Part shown: piece after piece, positions 47,033-58,404 of the stretch | Numbering within the stretch: position 1 is the first letter of the stretch | Layout: each line of letters opens with the position of its first letter | Assembly (NCBI GenBank): GCA_910589415.1 | Contig: OU342635.1 | Location: forward strand, 38,404,929-38,468,928 | Source: Malachius bipustulatus | Lineage: Eukaryota; Arthropoda; Insecta; Coleoptera; Melyridae | Reading direction: 5' to 3' | Length of the DNA: 64,000 nucleotides | Made by a program: the position numbers and the translations under genes | The notes under the pieces: model-generated | The model's input: the letters and a program-made list of their open reading frames with translations, nothing else | Databases searched by the model: none | Told to the model about the DNA's origin: nothing

Positions 47033-49075
47033 AGATATGATTCTTGACTGTGACTGGCTCAGATATGATTGGCAAGGCAAGCTATCCTGTTGAGGTACTT
47101 ACTTGGATCAAGGGTTACAAAATCAACTTCTACCCCATTAAAAAAACGAATCCCATTCACTACTCAGTTTAGCTCACGTAAACAATAAAAAAAATAAATC
47201 AACAAACTCGAAGGGAATTTTTTCTCGCCATATTAAGCCTAATTAAGAACCAGTTTCTAACAGCATCGCCTCATTGTAATCTAGAAACCTATAAAACATT
47301 TGCCTCCTTTTGATTGTTTCCTAACGGAAATACACTAATAGATCTCATGGACGCTTATTACAATCGTGTCTCGCGTCATCCAGGAAATACTCGAATTTCG
47401 AGTTTCAAAACGCAGCATACGCCGTACACTTCGGTCTCTGCACCGGGCATTATATTTCACTTGGAAAACCGGCTCTAGGTCAGTTATGTTCTCTCGACAT
47501 CGGTTGCGTCAATCACTTATGATTTTATTGCCAATTATTAATCAAAGGAATTCCAATGTATACAGGATGCCCCGTTTGCGGTAGACTTTCTATGGTTTCT
47601 TCTTATTCTAGTAAAGAGCTAGTCTCCTACAAAACTGTATAGTTTCCTAGGGCTACCAAACAACTCACATAACTTACCTGGAACAGGCAGTCGTTTATTC
47701 ACTGAAATGCTCTCTAACAAATTCTAACATTCTTTACGGCTTACTACTAGCCATTTCATACATCAACAAAATGGGTGGAGTGGAAAAAAAAAAATCTCAC
47801 CTTATCAGAGACTTTCAGTACTACGGAATCAACTTATGTTGACAGCCTCTTACATCAGCTCCACTAACAGCATGAACGCATGAACGCAAACCGGGAATCG
47901 ATCAGATGTTTGAAGGTGGAACTGAATATCCCCTACGCGTCCGCTTTCAACCACATAAGAAACCAGAAGTCGATTTATTTGCAGTAGTCTGACTGCAAGT
48001 GCATAGGCTTATCCTTGAAAATTCTTACAGGGGAATTGTCCCTACTTGGCCTTGCCAACCATTGTACCCCTATCAGTAAGTGGTTATCCACTTTCCGGAA
48101 AAATCTGCTCTTGTCTCCTTCCCTGGAAAGTCATCCACTCTGTGGGAAATTTCCCCTCTTAGTCGCTTCCCTTTCTACGGAAAGAGGTGCCCACAAACGG
48201 CCATCCCGGTTATGTTAGTGTCTCTCGGCAAAAACACCTTGGAACAGTGCTCGGGGTACTCTGGGACTATCTACGGCATTCATCCTGCCAAGAGAACGCC
48301 GTCCACATAATAGCATCTCACTACAACGCATTTCATAATGCCCCCTTCACGCCGCAGAATTCCCCCCATGATATGAATTCCCTCGCTCGTATTATAACTC
48401 ACATCCGAGCCTAGCACCAGGTTGGACGTCTGACACCGGAGGAATGACACTTCGCTTGGAGGAATTACACTTCGCTTAAGTCAACTCACACCAACTGCAA
48501 CTGGGGTTCACAGAGTGGATGGACCTCATTCGGGAAACTGCTGCTGGAACGCAATTAGTATCAGGAAGAAAAAATAAATAAATAAATTCTGCGTGGCCTT
48601 GACACTTAACGCTCAGTCGCTGGTTTAAATGGCATTGGTGGCGAACTTTTCAAAAGCCATAGCTACCATGCAGCGACTTCACCGGCAAGCCGTGCTGGCG
48701 TTGTCCTCAATGCCATCCCGAAGCCTGTTTGTTGGTCTGCGACGAACCACCATGGCTAGGTCCTGTATTAACAGGCCCAATTTCCAAACCAGTTCCAAGC
48801 ATTGCCAGTGCCCTTTTTTTTCCTCGGAAATAATCACCTGTACCTACTGGCCCTAGTAGTCTATGACTATTCGGTTATTTCCGTTTCTACGAGTATTACG
48901 TTCCTACTTTCTTATGTCACTCATTCTCAATTATCAAAATTCTAGTTACTTATATTGGTTTTCTCTTATCGATTGTTTATCGATTCTTTATGCTACTCAT
49001 AGATAATATACCTATTCAATTGTTCTTAATACTGTTCTTTATCTCCGGATTGTTAATCACCCGCTCTTTAAACAA

Positions 49076-49441
49076 ATACTAATGTGTTCATATTTGGAAA
49101 AGACGAGATCGATGTATAATAGAAAGAACAAACGACTTACCTGAAGGATGTTCGTTCTTTATTATACGAGATGAGTCTTTTCCAAATACTTCGAACCCTC
49201 CCGTCCCGGTCTTTCCCCCTTTAGTGATTAACAATTACGCGGACACAAGCCGTGTTCTGAGGCAGCATGTATCGGAGAAGCCGTGAGCGGATTTGTTTCT
49301 AATTCAAGTAGCTACTTTCAACTGTGAAGTCCCGGACACACCGGAAATGTGTTATACTAATGTGTTCATATTTGGAAAAGACTCATCTCGTATAATAAAG
49401 AACGAACATCCTTCAGGTAAGTCGTTTGTTCTTTCTATTAT
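49076..49441. repeat. Flipped-cassette structure with a 73-bp perfect inverted repeat
   Basis: A 29-bp direct repeat, starting ATACTAATGTGTTCATATTT and ending GAAAAGAC, occurs at 49076-49104 and 49354-49382. A 73-bp segment at 49116-49188 is perfectly inverted at 49369-49441. The first copy is a 98-bp unit bounded by 14-bp inverted ends, TATTTGGAAAAGAC (49091) and GTCTTTTCCAAATA (49175-49188); the second has the same left flank with the interior in reverse. No coding frame. It looks like a small TIR element present in both orientations. Confidence 0.9.
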
Positions 49442-51122
49442 GACTTAATTTTTATCCATGCATGTCATAAATCTCCAGATTCTTGAAATAAACGGCGCCC
49501 AATTTTTACAATACAAACGGTTTCCTTAGATGCCTAATAAAGTGTATAGAAAAAATCAATCCTGAGAGTTCTTGAAACTCTCGATATCTGCCGATATAAA
49601 CATAGAAACCCACTAAGATTCCAGCGTATGTTCACCGTTCAGCAATCAAGTTTAAGTGCGACTGAGAACTTGATGGATGTAAATTGCCGCTTCCTTAATT
49701 GTTAAACATGCGGTAGTGTGTAATAGCAGAGAATGCATGTTGATGGTAAATAATTTATCGGAAATAAATGCAAAAGCTGTCCATCACGATCATGAACAGA
49801 GAATGGTGAAACTCCTTCGCTTGTAGTGGACGGCACACAAACTAATAGCCGAAGTTGGTATTGATTTCGTTCACTAAATACCCGCTTGAACATCTCCAGT
49901 GCTCATTCTTCTCCGAAATGTGCTGCAATGTCACTTCAACGACGCTACCGAATCCGAAATAACATTTGCTATGTCCGGCCCAGTTAGCTATTACTGTAAA
50001 TATTGGTTGGATTGCGGAGGTTAGGGATTACATGCTACATAGACGAAATCTTGTTTCAGCTCGTCCTTATTTACTTTGGCTCGTCCTTATCGTTTTGCAA
50101 TATAGGATATATTATAGCTATAGTTCCCTCCTGGTAGAAGATTTTAATACAATACGTCGTCGGATATTGAAAATATTTAGAGCGTCTCGCGGTATGCACT
50201 CTACTATTTTCTAATATCGCTTTGCTTTATACATTGATGTTTAATTTAAGTAAGGAGATATGTTGTAGATAGACAGATATGAAGCGCTTCTATTATTTGT
50301 TGTTGGTTATTTTTCATAAAACATATACGTACGAGTCTATTCATTCTTTCATAGGAAACGGAGATAAGAAAAACGAGGATATAATAAATCATTTTCAAGC
50401 AACCAACAATACTCAAAGCAAAATATAAAAATTAACTTTTCCTCTCAGTACTTCAAGGATAAATCCTTGAAGACTCACCAAGAGCAATGTCATTTATTAT
50501 AACCAAGAACCATAATCCATCGGCATTGTCTCGAACAGTGTTAGTGCTAGTGCTTTCTATAGAATGAGAAATGAGAGATTATTTTTCCAGATTATATACG
50601 GACCCGGTCATCGGTGATCCCGAGGCGTGACAGCGAAACACGATTAAAGTTAGCTCTCTTCCAGGACATATATATATATTCCTAATAATAAAAATATAAG
50701 ATGTTGGATTCCTTTATGTACCTAGGTATATGGTTACAATTATTATCCTTGTGTTCAATATTCAAACTTCAATACGGAATAATAATTATTTTTGTTTACC
50801 TCGCAATAACCCAACTTTTTTCTGACGTTTGAACCGACTGAGCCGAGCACGAGCTCGACTCGACTGAAGCCGACTGTCGACCGTCCGGCTTCGGGTATAA
50901 TTATGACGTTTCACAGAATTACTTCGTTTCGGTGTAGATTTTCCAAAGATTATGTTTGATTAATACCAAATTCCTTTTAACCTTATTAGATAATAATAAG
51001 CTAGAGAGTTTTCATATCTTAGGTTGAATTTTATTGATGAATATACGGGCCTACATTAATAAAATTTCAATAGTTGATTCTTAATACAGGTATGTGTTTG
51101 TATGTTGATGTTGCTATGACAC
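49442..51122. other. No gene recognised
   Basis: AT-rich with short frames. A GAGCCGAGCACGAGCTCGACTC palindromic patch lies near 50843. CTGACGTTTGAA words near 50822 and 51229 bracket the palindromes at 51123-51187 and may mark the ends of a small element. Confidence 0.4.
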
Positions 51123-51187
51123 CACTTTAGCTCCGGCGGAGGTAAAGTGTTGCTTGGCAACACTTTAGCTCCGGCGGAGGAAAAGTG
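51123..51187. repeat. Two near-palindromic 27-mers, 38-bp spacing
   Basis: CACTTTAGCTCCGGCGGAGG followed by (T/A)AAAGTG occurs at 51123-51149 and 51161-51187. Each is close to its own reverse complement. Between them GTTGCTTGGCAAC forms another small hairpin. Confidence 0.85.
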
Positions 51188-51642
51188 AAACTTTGAGACC
51201 GGCTACTGAGTCGAGTAATGTCTGATTTACTGACGTTTGAAGAAAAAAATAATTTTAATTGAAATAAGAATATTTTACCGTAAATTTGTTTGAAAGAAAG
51301 AAATATTTTATCGATCCAAATAAACGACCAATCAAAATGAAAATAAGGAATTGTTTGGTTTTATTTAACTGCACCCATTGACAGAGAAATAAATAAATCT
51401 TTGAATCAAGCATTAACTTTTTTGATTTGTCATAGATTTGTTGTTGTACATCACGTGATGTAGCGTCTGTTTCCTCTGGTGGCGACTGGAAGGACTACAC
51501 TATCCCAGCAGCAGGGTTGGTGACTGATGGTGGTGTTGGTGTAAAATCATGGCGTGCATGGTATGGAGTTAGTTCATCAATCCCGCATTGTTTTCAGTAA
51601 TAATAATTAGTGAATAATAATTTATTGGAATAGGCGAATAGG

Positions 51643-51803
51643 TATAAATATTAGCTGCTGTTTTGTGTGTTCAGTGTGTTGTATTATAACAACGGAACAG
51701 TAATACCTAATAGATGGATATACCTACCAAACCTAATGGATATTGGAGAATCTCTGTCCAAATACAATCTGATGCACACGGCACTTGTTATTAAAGCTTG
51801 AAG
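51643..51803 (+). promoter_or_regulatory. Candidate promoter and first exon of an unknown transcript
   Basis: TATAAATA (51643-51650) lies 30 bases upstream of an initiator-like TTCAGTG (A at 51673). About 130 bases later there is a strong splice donor, AAG|GTAAGT (GT at 51804). A CCAAT word on the minus strand lies near 51623. The putative exon has no long frame, so it would be a 5' UTR or non-coding exon. The upstream 150 bases are less AT-rich and contain a CACGTG E-box near 51451. The elements are seen; their use as a promoter is inference. Confidence 0.35.
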
Positions 51804-52718
51804 GTAAGTACCTACCTACCTCGTAGCTTATTTGTATGATATCTCTTGCATTAGGTATATTGCAAACTTGCTACCAAGAATTAAGGAATTTAAAATATCG
51901 TTCTGTTTTAGATGAAAATACGAGATTTCTCGTCTATGAATTATTAGAAGCCAAATAATTTGCAGAGATGTCTGATGGTCCTGACCAGCTCAAACTTGAA
52001 ATCCGTCACCAATGAAAATGAAAATTATTGTTCCCGTGAGAAGAAAAAGTATATTACTTAAGGTACAAATGTTGCAATATTAATATTTTATTATTACAAA
52101 TGATTAGGTTGGCTCTGTTGTTTTGTAGTTAGCTTATTACTGTTTTTTTACAATAAAAAGTATAATGCCTTATTATCATAATCTATTTTTATATACCTAA
52201 CCTAACCTTTTACCCACGGGGATATTGACAAAACCAAACAAATATTTCTTTAAATTTTTTAATGTAAAATTATTTGGTTCAATAAATTATAGTTTAAAAT
52301 CAAATAATAATTTATTTCAAACAAACAAGCGAAAAATTAAATCAAAGAATTCTTCCTGTTATTGAAAGCAATATATGTTTGATCGAATAACGGAATTTGT
52401 TTGATTCAAATAAATTTTATTGAATATTGCAACATTAATATTGTTTGATTCGACAAAGTCTATCCTCTGAAATTTCAAACAAATAATTGAAAAAATTCAA
52501 ATAAACTTTTATTTCTCTCTATTGAAACAACAAATTTGTTTAAGTTGAAAAATTTTTCTTTCAGCCAAACAATTTCTTTTCTCTGTGTATAGTTGCTATT
52601 ATTATGTTGTTCTATTTCTTCTAGACTAGATTTACATTGTATCAGAAGAAGGATTTGTCTGAGAGTAGATAAAAAGAAAAAATATAAGATACTTATGCAA
52701 CCCCAGAAATGAAAGCCA
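51804..52718. other. No gene recognised
   Basis: AT-rich DNA between the candidate first exon and the Gypsy-type element. Repeated AAACAAAT/ATTTGTTT words in both orientations around 51240-51370 and 52230-52560 suggest an old inverted-repeat element. Confidence 0.4.
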
Positions 52719-52982
52719 TGGAGGCGCGGGAATCCCCGGCTTGGAGACGAGCGGGGGACTGTCGAGCGAGATGGCGAGTGGTGGGGATCCGCGAGCAGTA
52801 CTGACCTGACGGAGCGAGAGGCGCGGCAGAGGAGGCAGAGAGACGATGCGACTTGGGAGAGAGTATGAGACGCGTAATTAAGCGCGTATTCACAACTCTG
52901 TATTCGATTAGCTTCATTTGATAATAAAACCTTTGTTACTTTTGCTTGTGTCCTTTTGTCTTTAATGACAAATAATCTAACA
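52719..52982 (+). repeat. 5' LTR of the defective Gypsy-type element
   Basis: Starts TGGAGGCGCGGGAATCCCCG and ends ATAATCTAACA; AATAAA at 52923-52928. It matches the 3' LTR almost base for base, with roughly ten substitutions and a few short indels by eye, including loss of TG after the first two bases. Minus-strand frames across it are composition artefacts. Confidence 0.9.
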
Positions 52983-53061
52983 AATTCAGAAATGGGATAT
53001 ACCAACGAAGTAACGCCTGCAAAGTGATTTGGTGCAGTGACTAAAGTTTTTCCCACTCGAG

Positions 53062-53880
53062 ATGGAGAAAAGTCAGAAGAGGAAGCGCTATTGGGCAGAA
53101 GAACGTAGTTCGTCGACTTCTGCTGAAGAAGATGAATATCGCCGACGTCGAACAAGGTCACACTCACCAGAAGATGAATATCGCCAGTCGAGCAAGGTCA
53201 TGCTCCTCCCCTGCTGGTGGTGATGATTTGCTGTCACTACAAAAGGAGGTTCGTAAGTTGAAGAAAAAGCTACACGATGCGGAAAGGCAGCAAACTGTGA
53301 GTACAACTTCTCCTGTAGTTTCATTCGTGGAACCTGCAAATTGTAGCACAGTAAATGTAAGAGTAGATGAGACTCTTTTACCAGAATTTGATCCTTCAGG
53401 GGAGAATCAAAGTGCTGCAGTTTGGGCAAAAAGGGTTGACGAATTGAAGCAATTTCATAAATGGAATGATGTGACCATAGTGAAGTTGGCGACGAGTCGT
53501 CTACAAAGTAATGCTCATCAATGGTATGGAGTCATTACAAACCCCTTGTTTCACCTGGTCAGAAATGAAAGAACAGTTGTTGAGTTGCTTCCCGAGTACG
53601 AGTTGAGTTGTTTCCCGAGTACGATTCAGTTTGGTAAACTGTTTCTTGAAGCAGCCAAATATGTGCCCTTACCACGTCAAAGGTTAAGTATTGTCATGAA
53701 CAAGAATAAAGTTTTCAAAAATAAACTGTTGACATGGAAGAATGAACGTTTTATTAACTTCGCATTATTTAGTAAATTGTATACGAAATCGCCCATAATA
53801 AATTCCCAGACGGTCGAACGCTTGATCGAGACAGGAAGTACTTGTACGCTAATGAGAGAACATCTGTGGCTAGAAAATTG
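53062..53880 (+). pseudogene. Broken gag with protease remnant
   Basis: The likely start is ATG 53062 (MEKSQKRKRYWAEE), leading into a Ser/Arg-rich stretch that reaches a stop after a frameshift. A roughly 42-bp duplication starting GAAGATGAATATCGCC (53127 and 53172) carries the 2-base loss. In the shifted frame come a coiled-coil-like KEVRKLKKKL, then a Ty3/Gypsy gag core (LPEFDPSGENQSAAVW, WAKRVDELKQF, SNAHQWYGV). Gag forms the particle. The zinc knuckle expected before protease is gone. The frame ends in VERLIETGSTCTLMRE, a retropepsin motif whose catalytic Asp is Glu. It ends at a stop at 53879-53881. Confidence 0.8.
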
Positions 53881-54254
53881 AATCTCTCATTTACACTACG
53901 ACCACTTCAGTTGCCCTACGTTGTTTTTTTATGGGTAACATTATGGAAACAAGTCTGATGATCCATGCTAAAATAAAAGTTGACTTCGTATCCCGTAAAA
54001 TACCAGTACTTGTATTAGAATATTGTTTTTACAATTTGAACAGTTTGATTTAATAATTATTGCAAACGATTCTTTAACTCAGCACTCAGCCCAAAGTCTG
54101 GATGATTAAAAGAGGAAATGAGATCATTTTATGTGCCAACAGAATTTTCTGATGAATAAGCTATCAATAAAATTATATCTACAGGTGGTCACGAAGTTGA
54201 TATAGTATTTTGAAAGTTTTAGACTTGAACATGATTAATTGCGGTGACATGTTG
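53881..54254 (+). pseudogene. Decayed protease continuation, polymerase missing
   Basis: After the stop, fragments such as KIPVLVLEYCFY occur where the C-terminal half of a Gypsy protease (VLV..LPYPLIIG-like) would be, with stops and frameshifts between. No YxDD, RNase H or integrase HHCC/DDE motif is present. Most of pol was deleted before or with the arrival of the minisatellite. Confidence 0.5.
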
Positions 54255-54745
54255 AGCAGGTACGTAAGTCAAGTAACCGTTAGGAGAGGCGACATATAAC
54301 GTCAAACCTAATTACTTGTCAAGCAGGTATGAAAGTCAAGTAACTGTTAGGAGAGGTGACATATAACGTCAGACCTAATTACTTGTCAAGCAGGTATGTA
54401 AGTCAAGTAACTGTTAGGAGAGGCGATATGTAACGTCAGACCTAATTACTTGTCAAGCAGGTATAAGTTAAGTAACTGTTAGGAGAGGCGACATATAACG
54501 TCAGACCTAATTACTTGTCAAGCAGGTATGTAAGTCAAGTAACTGTTAGGAGAGGCGACATATAACGTCAGACCTAATTATTTGTCAAGCAGGTATGTAA
54601 GTCAAGTAACTGTTAGGAGAGGCGATATGTAACGTCAGACCTAATTACTTGTCAAGCAGGTACGTAAGTCAAGTAACTGTTAGGAGAGGCGACATATAAC
54701 GTCAGACCTAATTACTTGTCAAGAGAGGTATGTAAGTTAAGTAAA
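54255..54745. repeat. 67-bp minisatellite, seven copies plus a partial
   Basis: Unit starts AGCAGGTA(T/C)GTAAGTCAAG, continues TAACTGTTAGGAGAGGCG and ends TAATTACTTGTCA. Starts are at 54255, 54322, 54389, 54456, 54521, 54588 and 54655: period 67 except one 65-bp copy with a 2-base deletion. A degenerate eighth begins at 54722. TTACTTG and CAAGTAA pair across the unit junction, giving a possible hairpin in every copy. Copies are nearly identical, so the array is young or homogenised. Confidence 0.95.
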
Positions 54746-54846
54746 GTAAATAGTAGACCTAACGAAAATAATAACAGTGTTGTCAAACTGGTGATTGACA
54801 AGTCTGTAAAAGGAAACTATTAAAAGATCGAGAGGTCGACTGTTGA

Positions 54847-55059
54847 GTGACTGTATTTATGTTCTTAGATGACGACGAGGTTGAGACAGAGTCTCCGCTG
54901 ATGGACCAGCCTGATGAGGACAGCCTGTTCTCAGGACGGGACAGCCTGCCCTGCAGTCAGACCATCCTGAAGCCTGAAGACAGCTTGCGGTCAGACCAGC
55001 CTGAGGACAGCCTGCCGGTCAGGATGGCCGAATGTGAGGCGCGGGAATCCCCGGCTTGA
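54847..55059 (+). CDS. Short 3' frame with DQPEDSL repeats, unknown
   Basis: A frame between the minisatellite and 3' LTR, with first ATG at 54859, encodes about 66 residues rich in Asp, Glu, Ser and Pro. The motif (S/D)xxPxEDSL recurs (MDQPDEDSLF, KPEDSL, DQPEDSL), from GACCAGCCTGA/GACAGCCTG repeats in the DNA. It runs 27 bases into the LTR. It may be the remnant of the C-terminus of pol or a repeat-derived frame with no function. No known domain. Confidence 0.3.
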   Translation: MTVFMFLDDDEVETESPLMDQPDEDSLFSGRDSLPCSQTILKPEDSLRSDQPEDSLPVRMAECEARESPA

Positions 55060-55299
55060 AGACGAGCGGCGGACTGTCGAGCGAGATGGCGGAGTGGTGG
55101 GGATCCGCGAGCAGTCCTGACCTGACGGAGCGAGAGGCGCGGCAGAGGAGGCAGAGAGACGACGCGACTTGGGAGAGAGTATTAGACGCTAAGCGCGTAT
55201 TCACAACTCTGTATTCGATTAGCTTCATTTGATAATATAATAAAACCTTTGTTACTTTTGCTTGTGCCATTTTGTCTTTAACTGACAAATAATCTAACA
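55033..55299 (+). repeat. 3' LTR of the defective Gypsy-type element
   Basis: Starts TGTGAGGCGCGGGAATCCCC, ends ATAATCTAACA, AATAAA at 55239-55244. Direct repeat of 52719-52982. The flanking 4-mers (GCCA before the 5' LTR, GCAA after the 3' LTR) differ at one base, so a target duplication is uncertain. Confidence 0.9.
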
Positions 55300-58280
55300 G
55301 CAAATTTCTAAGCAGTTTTAATGGATTTTGAGAGATAATATTTTTTAATATATATTTTTTCAAATTAGGGTGATTGTAAGTTCTTTAATTAATTCAAGCA
55401 TCTCTCACGATGTTCACCTTGACTGTTTATATTGTTAACAGAAACTTTCGAACCAAAATCAGGCTAGAAGCGAATAGAGTAATTATTTCTCCACAGACAG
55501 TAAATAATTGATTGTTATTGAGTTACAGTGGCTTAGAATTCCATCTCCAATAAGATAGGAAACAAACATCAACTGAAACTAATTGCATTCTGCTGCATTT
55601 CCTTTAGTCGTATAAGTTCTCAATCCGAGAGCTGCATTCAGAAGGGAAATATACCCATTCCATGTAATATTTGCTTCCCAGATATCAGTCTATATGCGGT
55701 AGTAATAATCGAATAGCTTAAACTGAAAATATTTTCTTTTCTCTAGTCAGTTTTATATTATATTCTATATATGAATAAAAATATCCAGTCTGAAGACAAG
55801 AACTCTCAGCAAGATAATAATTGGAGAGAATAAAATGCGTAAGTATATATTTTTCTTTATTATGGAGACTATCATGATTAGGTAAACAAATTAATTCTGA
55901 AGCTCAGCAAATATAACGCTTAATGTGTAGGTACGCGACGAGAATTTCACGTAAAAATGAATCCATGTTAAAAAAATACGAGTAAATATTTTACTTTCCG
56001 TGTAATGCTTTTTACGTCGTGTAATGCTTTCGTCAATTTCCACACTTTAATCGAATGTAAACGAATCACTTGAAAGACAGGCGTCATTTGTTTTGTAATT
56101 CTTTTTCTAGATGTGTTGAAAACCGAAATAAAAGTTGGAAATAAACACTTTCCGTTTGGAATACCGATGGGTTTGACAGGCATCTGGTGCGGGAATTTTT
56201 CTCCCCGGGAATTCATTACAGACGACACAGGAAAGCAAACTTCTCCCGCAAATAATCCCCATTGAGAGAGGAAGCAAGTAAATGAAGGCGATTACTTCTG
56301 TCCTGAAAATATTCAAAGTGTCTCAGAGTCAACTTTTAAAAATTAGATTTCTTTTATGATCCTATTAATTTTCCACTTTTTCATATATATTAAACGTCAA
56401 GTAGTCCCGAAACCTGACAACGAACTTTCTGAAGAATGTTAATTAACAATTATTATTACTCTTATTGCACAAAGAAAATCCCCGCAAACCCTAAATTAAG
56501 GGTCTGCTTGTTTTCATCGGTTTGTCACTCACTTGCTCTATAATCTGTAACGCCATGTAATCTGGCATAATTTAAAACGAACCCTGTTAACGGAAGTCAA
56601 AAAGATTCAGACACTCCAAATTACGCTCGCAATTCATTAAAATAATTACATTTTCCTCGAATACAATTTTAGAAATTCAAGCAAAAACTAAATTGTTGAT
56701 TCAAACAAATCTACTCCTCAGTGCCTTGTTTTACATATTTCGCTTTTGCAGACGATTTGTCTCGTTAATAACTAACCGCCGGGGTTTAGCAATATGTAAA
56801 ATAAAGCACACATCCGTATTTAGGTAAAATTAAACCGGTGATGTTAATAGCTATAGTCCGAAACATAATTACCTATATGAAAATATATTTCAATTTTTGC
56901 AATTAAGAATCCAGGTTCGTATGTAAAAAATCGAAGTTGAGTCCGGCCTTGCGAATATGAATCGTCAGATAAAAAAAAACCTGACATCACAAAAATAAAG
57001 CTAATCAATAACTGCAATGAAAATGTGTTTTCAGTTATTTCAAATTTTTAATAATAACGTCAATGAACAAGAAAAACTAAAATTGATTTGTTTTCTTTAA
57101 AAGTAATATTTGTAGCCTCTTTATGCTATTGTAATTAGCTTCTAGTTGCCTATAAACCAGACCTATTAATCTGCCTATTAAACGACCTTGTTCTCCCACG
57201 GTTTTCGAGATCTCCTGGAAAACTCCCTGCTGTTTATTCTTATCTTGGACGTATATCTTTTTTTCTTTTCAAATACCTAATAGGGCTGAGACATCCAGTT
57301 TCGCTCACCCTGTACCTACAATGGCAAGTTATTTTAGATTTAAGGTCAAGTTAATCAAGTTAAGATTGCATTTAGAATCCTTTAGTTTAAATGAAAATAT
57401 TCGTTACTATTGAAAAATAAACCAAATAATTAACAAAGAAGAAAATACAATTACCCACTTAATAAGACGTAGTTGTTATGCTTGAACTCGAAATAGTTCC
57501 TTCCCAATGTTTTCGTGGATGTTTGGTTTAAAAGAATCATTTCAAAATGCAAACTTTTAGTTTTAGTTGCTTTATTACCTACTGTACGCTTGCGTAAATA
57601 GCTGCAGTTCTCGAGATTAACTTACTCTTCGTTACTTCATTACTCGCTCCAGGTGATGTTCGCCCTATCTTGCTGCTGCAAAAATATTAGCTACCCCAGG
57701 GGTGAAATAGTCGTCCTACTTGCTTGGTAATTGTTCCGAGTCCCTTGTTTGTCTATAATTTTTCTAGGTTTTGTTTAATTTGTTAAAATAACGAGATACA
57801 ATATCAAACAGAAGTCTGGATTCACGTTGTTTAAATAAAAGTATTCAAACTATCTAAAACAGCAGTTTTGTTTAATTAGATAGAAGCTGTTCTGTTCTGT
57901 CTATTTATTTATCAAACGTAATTAAATAATAAGTAAACATAGATATACAATGAAAGCACTTGCAGCTTTATTACTAAAACAATTATTTCCTTATTCTTTC
58001 AGAGTTAAATTATCGAATACAGTGATACACTAATTTTCTTTGTGTAACTACGTGAACGTTTTTCTTCATTATTTTATAAAACAAACTGCACAGTTTCATT
58101 TTTTCGTTGTTTGGGAAGTGTTTTATGCTAGCTCGTGGAAATTTTCAATTATTAACGTAACGTTCGGAACATCCCTCGTGATTCGCAAGTTAGCAAAAAA
58201 TTATAACAAAATTCACTTTCGTACATATTTTCTGTTTATGTTTCTAAGTAAATGATCAAAGTATTCAATATGTAGGAACC
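55300..58280. other. No gene recognised
   Basis: AT-rich with no domain in any frame. A CTCACCCTGTACCTAC word near 57305 resembles the ACAGGGTG-type terminus seen at several other places in the window. Confidence 0.55.
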
Positions 58281-58404
58281 TATAATATGTATGAAGAAAA
58301 GTTCAGTGAAAAAAATGGGCAAAAAATGTTTCAGGTAAATCTTATAATATGTATGAAGAAAAGTTCAGTGAAAAAAATGGGCAAAAAATGTTTCAGGTAA
58401 ATCT
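58281..58404. repeat. 62-bp perfect tandem duplication
   Basis: Two identical copies starting TATAATATGTATGAAGAAAA and ending TTTCAGGTAAATCT. Each copy carries a donor-like CAG|GTAAAT. The following 58420-59160 has the texture of an old foldback element (CCTCACCCCCTCCC, ACCACTTTTGT repeats resembling 18532-18940). Confidence 0.95.

Larger units (their letters stand above)
46511..49075. other. No gene recognised; several less AT-rich, TE-like patches
   Basis: Patches at 46690-46920, 47366-47590 and 48000-48420 are richer in GC and carry overlapping open frames in several frames, without any domain that I recognise. They look like decayed mobile elements rather than exons. A perfect minus-strand donor-like site (CCAG|GTAAGT, near 47676) is not backed by a long open frame. 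Confidence 0.4.
52719..55299 (+). mobile_element. Defective Gypsy-type LTR retrotransposon
   Basis: Order: 5' LTR, broken gag, protease remnant, unreadable stretch, 67-bp minisatellite, a short 3' frame, 3' LTR. The total is about 2.6 kb against the 5 kb or more usual for Ty3/Gypsy. Reverse transcriptase, RNase H and integrase are missing. The two LTRs are still very similar, so the element is not ancient, although its genes are ruined. No primer binding site was recognised after the 5' LTR, no polypurine tract directly before the 3' LTR, and no exact target duplication. The copy cannot move by itself. Confidence 0.85.

Noticed and set aside
52475..53167. 230-codon minus-strand frame
   Set aside because: It runs antisense across the 5' LTR and the start of gag; its equivalent recurs over the 3' LTR, so it is repeat composition.
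54255..54745. CRISPR-like array from regularly spaced repeats
   Set aside because: Units are contiguous 67-bp tandem copies with no unique spacers, inside an insect retrotransposon.
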